Shown: positions 7,384 to 14,868 of the stretch, piece after piece | Layout of the letters: every line of letters starts with the position of its first letter | Position numbering within the stretch: position 1 is the first letter of the stretch | IMG/VR virus record: IMGVR_UViG_3300037502_001663 | Location: 1 to 28,874 of that record | Strand: one strand, 5' to 3' | Length of the DNA stretch: 28,874 nt | From: a virus | Program-made: the position numbers and the translations under genes | Notes under the pieces: generated by a model | What the model was told of the DNA's origin: nothing | What the model saw: only the letters and a program-made list of their open reading frames with translations | Database searches by the model: none

Positions 7384-8422
7384 CGAACAAATCAGCGTTC
7401 GCTGCCTTCTCGTCCTTAAAACGCTCCATCCGTGCGTATATGTCACCGATATACGTTTCGTCCTGCTCAATCCCAATCACGCGAAAACCTTCTTGAACGG
7501 CAGCTTGCAAGGTCGTGCCGCTGCCAGCAAACGGGTCAAGCACAGTCCCGCCCTTTGGCGTCACTAACCTCACCAAATACGCCATCAACGCAATCGGCTT
7601 GACAGTCGGATGCTTCGACCCGGCGCGATCAGCCTTGGAGGCTTTGGGGCAATAGAAAAAACGAGCCGCGCTGCCGCTGTCGCCAAAACGCATAGCAGGC
7701 CCACCAACCCAAAACATGCCGGACTTCCCGCCATGCGTTCCTTCGTCCGCACTGCGCGCCCGACCTGCCCCATGCGGTGACGGAAAACCCGCCAACACCT
7801 CATCACTGCCGTCATGGATCAGATTAGCGGGCCAGCGACCAAGCGCAGATGAACCGACTTCCCTGCCTGCAAAATCGCCATAGGCATTTTTCGCCATCTT
7901 GCTTGAAGACCAGCTTCCAGCGCCACCTAATCGGGGGTCATCAACGCTTGGGTCTGTTGGGATGCGCGATGCGTCGATATTTAGCGCCCCAGTGCCATGC
8001 GTCAGCACATTCTCCGCAACCGTGCCAATCAGCGGCTTACGCGCAACGCATATCGGCTCATGCGCTGGTTTTAGCGCCGTTCCCCATCCTTGCCATTCGC
8101 CGTCTAGGTTCTTCGACTTCGGAAAGCCGGAGCCATAAACCCACATGATCTGATCGCGGATTTCAAAGCCAGCATCTTCAATGGCGACCGTCATCCTGTG
8201 ATACGTCCGGCTCCCGCTGAACGCCAGCAAATGCCCGCCCGGTTTTAGAACGCGCAACGCCTCGCGCCACAGATCAACGTCATAGGCAATTCCAGACGCA
8301 TCCCATGACTTACCCATAAACCCTAGCTCATAGGGCGGGTCAGTCACGATTGCGTCGATTGAGGCGTCAGCCAGATCGCGCAGCTTCTCCCGGCAGTCCC
8401 CATGCAACACTTCCCACTGCAT
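7373..8422 (-). CDS. DNA methyltransferase with DPPY motif (probable N6-adenine)
   Basis: A 349-aa amino-methyltransferase. Catalytic motif IV is DPPY (28-31) and SAM motif I is DPFAGSGTT (FAGSGTT at 298-304), so the order is catalytic first and SAM second, the beta class. 'KHPTVKP' before motif I is typical for this class. DPPY usually goes with N6-adenine methylation. No restriction enzyme is nearby, so protection of phage DNA against host restriction is the likely role. The insert between the motifs probably carries target recognition. ATG 8422 shares a base with the TGA of the small terminase (TGATG) and follows GGAGAG. It sits between the two terminase genes. Confidence 0.9.
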   Translation of the reverse strand: MQWEVLHGDCREKLRDLADASIDAIVTDPPYELGFMGKSWDASGIAYDVDLWREALRVLKPGGHLLAFSGSRTYHRMTVAIEDAGFEIRDQIMWVYGSGFPKSKNLDGEWQGWGTALKPAHEPICVARKPLIGTVAENVLTHGTGALNIDASRIPTDPSVDDPRLGGAGSWSSSKMAKNAYGDFAGREVGSSALGRWPANLIHDGSDEVLAGFPSPHGAGRARSADEGTHGGKSGMFWVGGPAMRFGDSGSAARFFYCPKASKADRAGSKHPTVKPIALMAYLVRLVTPKGGTVLDPFAGSGTTLQAAVQEGFRVIGIEQDETYIGDIYARMERFKDEKAANADLFDVR

Positions 8423-9123
8423 CACTTCTCTCCATTTTTATTTTTTAATTTTTTGGCGGGGCGTCGTTTAGGCTTGCCGGGGGGTGGGGGGTCTGACGGT
8501 TTTTCGTCCGTAGACGTAGAAGGGTGCGCCGCCAGCGCCGCCCCTCCCCCATCGGGGGAGCCGGGGGGGGCTGCGGCATCGACAGCCAGCGGGACCGCCT
8601 CGATCGCCGGCATCGACGCACCCGACCTTTCACCTGAAAAGGTTGGATCGCTAGTAATATCAATGGCTTGTGCGTCGATATACCCGAGATCGTTACCCGA
8701 TCGACGTGCAGACAGCGCACGCAGCGCATCGAGATGCAGCTGATGTGTGTGCGTGACGTTCGCTTCGACGATCTGCTTATCGCCATAAACCTTTGGCAAC
8801 AAACGAGAAGCCGTCCACTTCATTGCGTCGATGGCAACGCGAGCTGCGTCTGGTGGAACCTGACCGCTGATAACCTGTTGAGATAATTGAGCAATTTCGT
8901 CTGCGTGGTTCAACGCTCGCTGCTGGATCGCGCGCGCGTAGCGGTGCTCAAATACCGCGTCTTCGCTGATCCAACGCCATACGAAACCGAATGAAGGCAT
9001 GTCGTCGTCATTGCAGATGCTCTTTACCGATCTGCCTTCTGCGATGCGCTGACAGATTTCTTCCATGAGTTCGGGCGACTTGATTGACGGACGACCTACC
9101 TTCTTCGTCTCAACTTCGCTCAC
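8422..9123 (-). CDS. terS: Terminase small subunit-like protein
   Basis: A 233-aa protein. The N-terminus VGRPSIKSPELMEEICQRIA and ...GRSVKSICNDDDMPSFGFVWRW... is the helix-turn-helix found in small terminases that recognise pac/cos DNA. F..RYARAIQQRALNHADEI and WTASRLLPKVYGDK complete the family pattern. The C-terminal 60 residues are Pro/Ala/Lys-rich and disordered, with poly-Pro encoded by G-runs at 8458-8575, ending in a Lys-rich tail that may contact the large subunit. The start is GTG 9123, which overlaps the upstream TGA (GTGA) behind GAGGAAA; this is better than the TTG at 9156. Confidence 0.85.
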   Translation of the reverse strand: MSEVETKKVGRPSIKSPELMEEICQRIAEGRSVKSICNDDDMPSFGFVWRWISEDAVFEHRYARAIQQRALNHADEIAQLSQQVISGQVPPDAARVAIDAMKWTASRLLPKVYGDKQIVEANVTHTHQLHLDALRALSARRSGNDLGYIDAQAIDITSDPTFSGERSGASMPAIEAVPLAVDAAAPPGSPDGGGAALAAHPSTSTDEKPSDPPPPGKPKRRPAKKLKNKNGEK

Positions 9124-9326
9124 TTCGCTTTCCTCTTCCCACTGATCGGGAACCAAATCACATTCCCTGTCACCTTGATCGTCCTTAGCCGACCATTGCT
9201 CTGCACGGCTATAACGCGCACAGACGGCTTCTCCGGTTCGACCAGCACGTCATCCATCAAATCCGCAAGAAGCCTGTCTACGGCCTCCTGTGCCTCGTTT
9301 TCGTCAATTCCACGGAATGTCATCAT
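9120..9326 (-). CDS. Hypothetical phage protein
   Basis: About 68 aa, starting at one of two adjacent ATGs (9326 or 9323) behind GGAG. The N-terminal half is acidic and helical (GIDENEAQEAVDRLLADLMD). The C-terminal half looks like beta strands with positive charge (SVRVIAVQSNGRLRTIKVTG). It overlaps the previous gene by 23 bases and the small terminase by four. No family recognised; a small DNA-binding or terminase-accessory role is possible from context only. Confidence 0.65.
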   Translation of the reverse strand: MMTFRGIDENEAQEAVDRLLADLMDDVLVEPEKPSVRVIAVQSNGRLRTIKVTGNVIWFPISGKRKAK

Positions 9327-9843
9327 CCAGCTCCGCAATCCCTCCGACCTTCTCGACGGTCGCGCCGGGAAACAGGCTCTTCGTCTGGCTGATGACCCTG
9401 TTCCCCTGAAACTCGTCCCACACTAGCAGCAGCTCTGCCAAAGTCACGACATGGCCTGCGTCCGTGCTGTCGTGCGCGACCTTGTTCACGTCAGCCCTGT
9501 CGAGGACGACCGTGTATGTCGTGCCTCTGTGCTTGGTAGACCAGACGCCTTCAGGATGCTGCTTGTGACCGGCTTCGGTCGCTGCCTTGTCGAGCGCGTG
9601 CCAGCCACGGATCACGACCGCAGCCTTGCTGACGACAGCCTCAAGATCGTTCGCCCTGATCGCCTCGTCGAGCTTGGCTCTGGCTGACGAGAACTTCGCC
9701 GCCATCTCCGGCGAGACGAGACGCGGGAGACGACCGACGCCCCACTTGCCTTCCATCTCGACGGCCACCCGATCGACAGGCTCGAGCGCATCTTGCACTG
9801 GCCCTTTGTCGATGATCGGCAGCGGCGTCATCGCCCTCTCCAT
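9304..9843 (-). CDS. Hypothetical phage protein with SSB-like acidic C-terminus
   Basis: About 179 aa from ATG 9843, which overlaps the upstream TGA (TGATG); ATGs at 9855 and 9831 are alternatives. No domain recognised for the body, which has a helical centre (FSSARAKLDEAIRANDLEAV) and a likely beta segment (RGTTYTVVLDRADVNKVA). Its last residues, ELDDDIPWN, are close to the DDDIPF tip of bacterial SSB, the peptide that recruits replication and repair enzymes. This is seen directly; a role in binding SSB partners is inference. The gene follows the primase-helicase and a small winged-helix-like gene. Confidence 0.75.
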   Translation of the reverse strand: MERAMTPLPIIDKGPVQDALEPVDRVAVEMEGKWGVGRLPRLVSPEMAAKFSSARAKLDEAIRANDLEAVVSKAAVVIRGWHALDKAATEAGHKQHPEGVWSTKHRGTTYTVVLDRADVNKVAHDSTDAGHVVTLAELLLVWDEFQGNRVISQTKSLFPGATVEKVGGIAELDDDIPWN

Positions 9844-10121
9844 CACCCTGCCCATTCGGCCTCCGCCAAGCGATAGGAATACCGATCGCGCTGCTCGACG
9901 AGGCCAGCCGCAACGAGCGCATCAACCGACCGATAAAACGCTTTGCGCTTGTTGTCCCCTTGCGCGTCTGTGGTTTCGTAAAACGCGGTTCGCCATTCCT
10001 TCTCAGAGACGACATCTGCCCCTGTCTTCTCATGCGCTGCCTTGAGCGCCTTCATCGCCTGCCAGCGCCTGAACGTGACTGCTGGCTCCTTTTTCAAACC
10101 GTATTTGTGAGTGATACGCAT
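9843..10121 (-). CDS. Small winged-helix-like phage protein
   Basis: 92 aa from ATG 10121, chosen for its AAGGAG site eight bases upstream. The same frame is open to an ATG at 10208 and has another at 10181, so a form with up to 29 more residues is possible. The C-terminus (KRKAFYRSVDALVAAGLVEQ ... YSYRLAE) has the shape of a winged helix: helix, turn, recognition helix, beta wing. A similar module ends many RepA-type primase-helicases. It may be a DNA-binding partner of replication, or bind the adjoining repeat cluster; neither is shown. Confidence 0.7.
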   Translation of the reverse strand: MRITHKYGLKKEPAVTFRRWQAMKALKAAHEKTGADVVSEKEWRTAFYETTDAQGDNKRKAFYRSVDALVAAGLVEQRDRYSYRLAEAEWAG

Positions 10122-10147
10122 GGTCAGTTCTCCTTCGTTAGAGCCAC

Positions 10148-10390
10148 TGTCCACTATGTCCGTTATGTCTGATTTGTCCATTGCGCTTTCATCCTCCCTC
10201 AACACCATCCTTCAGCACCTACCCGAAAAATCCGGACACTCGGACACCCCTAAGGGTGTGTCCGTGTCCGTCCGGACATTTACGTTCGCCAAAAACTGTC
10301 CGGTTTTTTGTCCGGAACTGTCCGGAAAATCCTAAGCATTTGAAATCCAACACCATTTCGCCCACATGCTTATTTGTCCGGACTGTCCGA
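10148..10390. repeat. Cluster of TGTCC(GGA)/(TCC)GGACA repeats, candidate origin or operator array
   Basis: About a dozen copies of TGTCC or its complement lie within 243 bases. Phased copies at 10148, 10157, 10166 (TGTCT) and 10175 are exactly nine bases apart. GGACA-oriented sites are at 10231-10238 (TCCGGACA) and 10239-10246 (CTCGGACA). TGTCCG sites start at 10259 and 10265. A near-complete palindrome GTCCGGACA is at 10270-10278. TGTCCGG(A) is at 10297, 10309, 10319 and 10375, and TGTCCGA at 10384. A stem ACACCC/GGGTGT (10244-10259) sits in the middle. Most of the cluster is in the non-coding gap after the primase-helicase stop (10332); the ends reach into the two flanking genes. Iteron-like spacing beside a replication gene suggests an origin; a regulator array is the alternative. 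Confidence 0.75.
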
Positions 10391-12482
10391 GGTCTTTGAC
10401 CGCCCGATCGAAGGTTCTCCGCGCGCTGTCGCCTTCAAGATGGGACATTGCGTCGAAATATGTCCTCCAAACTTCAAGCTGGACGACCGATTTATCAGCC
10501 GGAATTTGGTCTAGTCCGACCTTCTTGCCCTGCTCCTCGATCGCCATCTTGAGAGCATCAAGAGCCTTCTGCTGGTTCACCGACATGCGCTTCTTGCGCT
10601 TCGGTTCATGCGCCTCGTTCAGCGGATGCACGACCAGCGATGTCGCGTCAGGGTCGATCTGGCTGACGTGCATGAGGTCGAGACGGAACGACCATGAGAG
10701 ACCATCCATGCCGTCCTTCTGCTTCGTTGACTTGACCGTGCAGACGGGTTCTTCGGCCTCGTCGTCAGAGATGCGCGTCAGCTCGAGTTCGGCATCGACG
10801 GCTGCTAGAAGTGCCGACGACCCACGCATCCCACGGCTCTCATCCTTGCCGGTGTGATGGACGACGCAAACTGTGCAATCCAGCGCATCTTGCAGCGCCG
10901 CCATGACGCTGACGAACTGCATCATCTCCGCTGACGAGTTCTCCTCGCCGCCTGCATAGGCTCTGGCGAGCGTATCGACGAAGATCACGGCAGGCTTGAT
11001 GTTGCGCTCACGGATCACCTCAATCAGCGCATTGAGATCGTCGAGGCTGCTGCGAAGGTTCATCTGCGCCTTGACGAAATGCACTGGCAGATCGTCGGGA
11101 AGGTTGTATCGCTGCATGAGAGCATCACGCCGCCGCCGTAGACCAGCACCGCCTTCCAGCGCCAAATAGACGACATCGCCCTGCTCGACGCTGCACCCAA
11201 ACGCTTCACGTCCTGCTGCAACCATCGCCGCTAAATACATGGCGAAGAATGATTTTCCTGCGCCAGACTTGCCGTAGATTGCTGAGAAGGACTTAGCCGG
11301 CAGCATGTCCTTAACGAGCCATTTGACCTTCACATCCTGCAGGTCGTGCCACGGCACTAGGTCGATGCGACGTTTCGGCTGCTCGACCAGCATCCGTTCA
11401 ATAGCCTGCTCTGCTGTAGCAATCGGCGCTACATCGACAGGCTGCTGAAACAGACGCTCTGTGACTGTGGGCTGCTTCGGTAGGACAGCCCGTGCTGCGG
11501 CCTTACGATCGCCGTTGTGGTCGAAGATGGCGACGAGATCGAACGGATCGCTGACGCGGTTTGAGAGCGGATCGGCAGCGCCGTGATGCGAGAAGACGCA
11601 CCAATCGCCACGCGCGCCACGAAAAACGACGACGCCCGGTGTGCCGCTTTCTGAGCCGGGACGTATGTAGCGATATTTGTCGCCTTCCTTGAATACGAAC
11701 TTATAGCCTTCGCTCTCGAGCTTGCCGCGAACCCACTCAAGACTGTGCTGCTTGTTGAAAGCGTCGATGTCGCCGGATGATTGATTAACAGGATTGCTGA
11801 CGATCGACTGCTCGACCTGTTCCCGCTTCTGACGCTCCTTCGCCCATGCCATAGCCTCGCTGACCGGGAAGGCATGACCATCCTCATTCACATCAGCTAG
11901 GAAGGCGTCAGGCTGCTCTACGCGAGGCAGATACCACGGCTGCGACCATTTGCTGTTCTCGGTCACATCAGCCAGCCAGACGCCCTGTGCGTGAAGCTGC
12001 GCGAGTATCCAATGGACGCAGGCTTCCAGCTCCTTCTGCGACTTCAGACGCGCCGGAATGACGATGCGGTATTTCCAATGAGGCTGACCGCCTCCATTGA
12101 CCGGGCGATAACTGTGCGACGTGTGAGCGATATAAGCGATATTCATACGGCGCAGTGCTTGGCAAACCTCCAGCATCGGAGGCGCGCCAGAGATGATCTC
12201 GCCTGTTTCGGGGTCGATGCGGCTGTCGCCGTCGAGAATGAGGAGTTCAGCTGTGCGGAGGTTTTCATCCGCACGCTTCGGGGCGACGAGATCGCCGCCA
12301 CGGATGTAATAGCTGCCGTCCTTACCGCCCTGCTTTGGTGAGCGCAGGCGAGCGGCGAGCTGCTGGAACGTGTAATCCTTGACCGTGAGAGCCGTGTCCG
12401 TGCGGCCACCCACAGCAAATGCGAGCTTCATGCAATGCTCGGTGATGCTTTTGTTTGTGTTTTCTGATACTGCTTCGGTCAT
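10332..12482 (-). CDS. Primase-helicase: AEP-like N-terminus plus RepA/AAA_25 helicase
   Basis: A 716-aa replication protein. The N-terminal part has LLILDGDSRID (D84, D86) and HTSHSY (T121-x-H123), matching the D-x-D and S/T-x-H motifs of archaeo-eukaryotic-type primases. The C-terminal part is a RecA-fold helicase: Walker A GKSGAGKS (404-411), Walker B VIFVD (499-503), and VHHTGKDESRGMRGSSAL (541-558), the sensor segment typical of RepA-like hexameric helicases. A short C-terminal region after residue 630 may be a winged helix. It would prime and unwind phage DNA. A terminator-like hairpin lies upstream and the TGTCCGGA repeat cluster begins within its last codons. The ribosome site at ATG 12482 is weak. 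Confidence 0.9.
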   Translation of the reverse strand: MTEAVSENTNKSITEHCMKLAFAVGGRTDTALTVKDYTFQQLAARLRSPKQGGKDGSYYIRGGDLVAPKRADENLRTAELLILDGDSRIDPETGEIISGAPPMLEVCQALRRMNIAYIAHTSHSYRPVNGGGQPHWKYRIVIPARLKSQKELEACVHWILAQLHAQGVWLADVTENSKWSQPWYLPRVEQPDAFLADVNEDGHAFPVSEAMAWAKERQKREQVEQSIVSNPVNQSSGDIDAFNKQHSLEWVRGKLESEGYKFVFKEGDKYRYIRPGSESGTPGVVVFRGARGDWCVFSHHGAADPLSNRVSDPFDLVAIFDHNGDRKAAARAVLPKQPTVTERLFQQPVDVAPIATAEQAIERMLVEQPKRRIDLVPWHDLQDVKVKWLVKDMLPAKSFSAIYGKSGAGKSFFAMYLAAMVAAGREAFGCSVEQGDVVYLALEGGAGLRRRRDALMQRYNLPDDLPVHFVKAQMNLRSSLDDLNALIEVIRERNIKPAVIFVDTLARAYAGGEENSSAEMMQFVSVMAALQDALDCTVCVVHHTGKDESRGMRGSSALLAAVDAELELTRISDDEAEEPVCTVKSTKQKDGMDGLSWSFRLDLMHVSQIDPDATSLVVHPLNEAHEPKRKKRMSVNQQKALDALKMAIEEQGKKVGLDQIPADKSVVQLEVWRTYFDAMSHLEGDSARRTFDRAVKDLGQSGQISMWAKWCWISNA

Positions 12483-12517
12483 GCCGTGCTACCCGATCCC
12501 CCCTAGTGCGGCGAACT

Positions 12518-12550
12518 AAAGGGCAGGCCATACCCGTGAGCCTGCCCTTT
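12518..12550 (-). terminator. Intrinsic terminator-like hairpin
   Basis: AAAGGGCAGGC at 12518-12528 pairs perfectly with GCCTGCCCTTT at 12540-12550 around an 11-base loop. On the minus strand it follows the SSB-like gene and ends in only three U's, so it may attenuate rather than stop transcription into the primase-helicase gene. On the plus strand it is followed by TTTTTCTTT and would be a stronger terminator, although no plus-strand gene is seen nearby. Confidence 0.65.
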
Positions 12551-12558
12551 TTCTTTGC

Positions 12559-13182
12559 TTAGAACTCGTCGTCTGACGCTGCAACAGGCTTCGGAGCCGG
12601 AGCAGGCTTAGGAGCTGGCGCAGGCGCAGGAGTTTCGGCAGCGCCGTCCATTGCATCGGGACGAGCCACCCACGACACGATCGACCACTTCGGAGCCTTA
12701 AAACGCAGCTCACCTTGCGGAGAGTTGATCTTTACGGTCTCGAGACCGGCCACCTCAACCACAGGAACCTTGCCGGGGTTTGCACCATGATCGGCAAGAA
12801 ATTGATTGTGGAGAGTGTCGATCGAGCGCAGCAGCGTCTTCGACGAATGGCTGAACTCACGCAGGCCGAGAGACTTCGAGTAGATGCGGATGCGGAACGC
12901 CTGCTTGTGTTCGGGCGACGGCTGCGCCGGGAGACGTTCGCCGTATTTGACCATGTGGAAGTCAGGCGCACCCGACGAGAACGACAGCCAGCCCACTTCG
13001 ATGTTGTCGAAGTCGAAGATAGCTTTGAACGGGAGAGCGACTTCCTCCTCGACGTTCTCCCACATGCCGTCCGTGCCTTGTTCCCGCTTGCGTGCGATGA
13101 AGTCGCCAGACTTCGCATCGAACTTCACGATCGGCAGGATGTCGCCAGACGAGCGACCTTCAGTATTGAACCCTAATGCCAC
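12559..13182 (-). CDS. SSB-like / single-strand DNA-binding phage protein
   Basis: A 207-aa protein starting at GTG 13182 behind AAAGGG. Residues 1-170 look beta-rich (GDILPIVKFDAKSGDFIARK, ...VGWLSFSSGAPDFHMVKYG). They are followed by a Pro/Ala/Lys linker (PAPAPAPKPAPAPKP) and the acidic tip ASDDEF. A core, flexible linker and acidic aromatic-ended tip is the layout of single-strand DNA-binding proteins, and the gene sits between a RuvC-like nuclease and the primase-helicase. I cannot assign an OB fold by eye, so an annealing protein working with the upstream RecE-like exonuclease is the main alternative. Confidence 0.65.
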   Translation of the reverse strand: MALGFNTEGRSSGDILPIVKFDAKSGDFIARKREQGTDGMWENVEEEVALPFKAIFDFDNIEVGWLSFSSGAPDFHMVKYGERLPAQPSPEHKQAFRIRIYSKSLGLREFSHSSKTLLRSIDTLHNQFLADHGANPGKVPVVEVAGLETVKINSPQGELRFKAPKWSIVSWVARPDAMDGAAETPAPAPAPKPAPAPKPVAASDDEF

Positions 13183-13235
13183 GATAGAACCCTTTCGTTC
13201 TTAGACCATAGTGCTGCTGAACCCCGCAGCCGGGA

Positions 13236-13700
13236 TTAGTAAGTCGCGCCATACCAAGCGATGAGCGCGGCATCTGACCGGCCATCGTCACGTTTGCGCG
13301 CAAATAGAGATGCGTGTGCGGGGAAGAGTTCGACGGCACGCAGACGCGCTCCGTCTTTGCCGCCACGCAGGCTGACGGCTTTCTGCCACGCTTGAGGCGT
13401 GACGTAGTTCAATGGGACGTTGAGGCCAGCCAGCACGCCTTCGACGAGGCCGACGCCACGACCGAACTGGAACATTGAGCTGACGCCCTGACCCGGCATC
13501 GCGCCGACCTTCTCGATCCATGCGACGTTCGGCTTGAAGTCACGAATAGCTGCGGCAACGAAATGCGGACTGATCTCACGCTTCAGCTTGCCGCCGCGTT
13601 CGATCTCAATGACAGGCATATCGACGATCTCGAGCGTGCCGGCTTCCATGTTGAAGAACGCCAGTGCGCCTGATGCGCCGGGGTCGATGCCGACGATCAC
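13236..13700 (-). CDS. RuvC-like Holliday junction resolvase
   Basis: A 154-aa RNase H-fold nuclease close to the usual RuvC length. Acidic residues are visible at GIDPG (Asp 6), WIEKVGAMPGQG (Glu 63) and RDDGRSDAALIAW (Asp 138/139 and 143), the order expected for RuvC. TPQAWQK at 101-107 is also typical of this family. It would resolve branched recombination or replication intermediates before packaging. The start is GTG 13700, which overlaps the TGA of the XRE gene (GTGA). A 53-base gap to the SSB-like gene holds only that gene's leader. Confidence 0.9.
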   Translation of the reverse strand: MIVGIDPGASGALAFFNMEAGTLEIVDMPVIEIERGGKLKREISPHFVAAAIRDFKPNVAWIEKVGAMPGQGVSSMFQFGRGVGLVEGVLAGLNVPLNYVTPQAWQKAVSLRGGKDGARLRAVELFPAHASLFARKRDDGRSDAALIAWYGATY

Positions 13701-13915
13701 CGCTCGACCTCGACAAGCACGTCAGCGCCGACAGCCTCGAGAAGCCGCAATGCTGTGTCTAGGTGGATGCCGCCACCATTGTTCTTCACGAACCAATAAG
13801 CTCCATGCGACAGGCCAGCATCGGCGCACAGCTTTCGCTGCGATAGGCCCTGCCTGACGCGCTCTTTCTCGATGAACCGAACGATGTCTTCGGCTGACTG
13901 AATTTCGATGGTCAT
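13697..13915 (-). CDS. XRE-family helix-turn-helix regulator
   Basis: A 72-aa protein from ATG 13915, which overlaps the TGA of the methyltransferase gene (ATGA); the longer upstream reading frame is only overlap. The helix-turn-helix is ERVRQGLSQRKLCADAGLSH ...YWFVKNNGGG, followed by DTALRLLEAVGADVLVEVE, the common Cro/C1-type layout. The body is nearly all HTH, so it probably acts as a dimeric DNA-binding regulator of the replication operon it sits in. Its operator is not known; the repeated element ahead of this operon (14809-14831) is a candidate. Confidence 0.8.
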   Translation of the reverse strand: MTIEIQSAEDIVRFIEKERVRQGLSQRKLCADAGLSHGAYWFVKNNGGGIHLDTALRLLEAVGADVLVEVER

Positions 13916-14772
13916 GCAGTTACCTCCACCTCGGCCAGAAGCGGCACACCGCCGTAAATGCGCTGTCTGGCTATCTCTGCATATTCGGGATTGAGTTCGC
14001 ACAGGACGGCGTTGCGTCCGTGCATGGCAGCGACCATCCCTGTTGTTCCAGAACCGCCGAACGGGTCAAGGACAGTGCCGCCGATGGGGCATCCGGCAAG
14101 GATGCAGGGTTCGATTAGGTCTGGCGGATAGACCGCGAAGTGAGCGCCCCTGAACGGCTTTGTCGTGACAGTCCAAACGCTGCGGCGGTTTCGCTTTCCA
14201 TCAAATTCACGCATGCCAATCGGGCGCGTATGAACCTGATCCGTAGCCAGCAATGTCTCGTTCTTTTTTCCGCCAAAAGCTGATTTGTATCTTGCCGCGC
14301 TGCCTTGCGGGTCGGCACTTTCCTCGCGCATCGCCTCGCTGTCGAAGTAATACCTTTCCGACTTGGCCAGCAGGAAAATGTATTCATGCGCCTTCGTGCA
14401 GCGATCACGCACGCTCTCAGGCATCGGGTTCGGCTTGTGCCAAATGATGTCTTGCCGCAGATACCAGCCGTCAGCTTGCAAGGCCAAGGCAACACGCCAC
14501 GGGATGCCAACAAGCTGTTTTGATGCGCCGTAACTATCGCCAAGGTTCAGCCATAACGTGCCGTCATCACGCAGGACACGACGCACTTCACGGAACACAG
14601 CGACCATCTCAGCCACAAAATCGTCTGGCGTCTGCTCAAGGCCAATCTGCCCATCGACGCCGTAATCGCGCAGCCCGAAGTAAGGCGGCGACGTAACGCA
14701 GCAATGAACAGAAGCATCAGGCATTGCCTTCAAAAGCTCCCGGCAGTCTCCAACTTGAATTGACACTGACAA
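13912..14772 (-). CDS. DNA methyltransferase with SPPY motif (N4-cytosine or N6-adenine)
   Basis: A 286-aa beta-class amino-methyltransferase. Catalytic motif IV is TSPPYFGLRDYG (SPPY at 28-31), and SAM motif I is DPFGGSGTT (FGGSGTT at 238-244). SPPY is more usual in N4-cytosine enzymes but also occurs in some adenine enzymes. It is the first gene after the promoter/operator element at 14809-14852, so it leads the replication operon. The start is probably TTG 14772, nine bases after GGGAGG; a GTG at 14766 is the alternative. No partner endonuclease is present, so self-protection or regulation by methylation is likely. Confidence 0.88.
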   Translation of the reverse strand: MSVSIQVGDCRELLKAMPDASVHCCVTSPPYFGLRDYGVDGQIGLEQTPDDFVAEMVAVFREVRRVLRDDGTLWLNLGDSYGASKQLVGIPWRVALALQADGWYLRQDIIWHKPNPMPESVRDRCTKAHEYIFLLAKSERYYFDSEAMREESADPQGSAARYKSAFGGKKNETLLATDQVHTRPIGMREFDGKRNRRSVWTVTTKPFRGAHFAVYPPDLIEPCILAGCPIGGTVLDPFGGSGTTGMVAAMHGRNAVLCELNPEYAEIARQRIYGGVPLLAEVEVTA

Positions 14773-14808
14773 CGAACCAATCCTCCCTGCTTCGCTTGTG
14801 TTAGCTAG

Positions 14809-14852
14809 AACGCCTTGCGCTCTAGACGCAAATACTGACGCCTAGAGCGCAA
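14809..14852 (-). promoter_or_regulatory. Promoter/operator of the replication operon (copy 1 of 3, plus a second imperfect site)
   Basis: Reading leftward on the minus strand from 14831 is TTGCGTCTAG-AGCG-CAAGGCG, a 17-base palindrome (TTGCG, 7 bases, CGCAA) followed by AGGCG. The same element lies ahead of the early regulator operon (20812-20834; one difference in 23 bases) and the integrase (20994-21014). A second, imperfect site begins at 14852, 21 bases (two helical turns) upstream. The arms TTGCGCTCTAG (14815-14825) and CTAGAGCGCAA (14842-14852) also form an 11-bp inverted repeat. TTGCGT could serve as a -35 hexamer with a weak -10 (TAGCTA) 18 bases on. Confidence 0.7.
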
Positions 14853-14854
14853 AC

Positions 14855-14863
14855 TTATCCACA
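14855..14863 (+). other. Perfect DnaA box (TTATCCACA)
   Basis: An exact match to the bacterial DnaA-box consensus lies three bases from the imperfect operator and six bases after the exonuclease stop. Another exact copy (reverse orientation, 6680-6688) is inside the metallophosphoesterase gene. One such nonamer is not rare by chance in 29 kb, so the call depends on its non-coding position and on the phage's own DnaA domain IV-like gene. Confidence 0.4.
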
Positions 14864-14868
14864 GCTTT

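Noticed and set aside
10148-10390. CRISPR array
   Set aside because: The repeat units are only 5-10 bases, in both orientations and with irregular short gaps, so they are binding-site-like, not repeat-spacer units.
11429-11887. 152-aa minus-strand open frame inside the primase-helicase
   Set aside because: It is a shifted frame of a gene with conserved motifs; Ser/Ala/Arg-rich with no start support.
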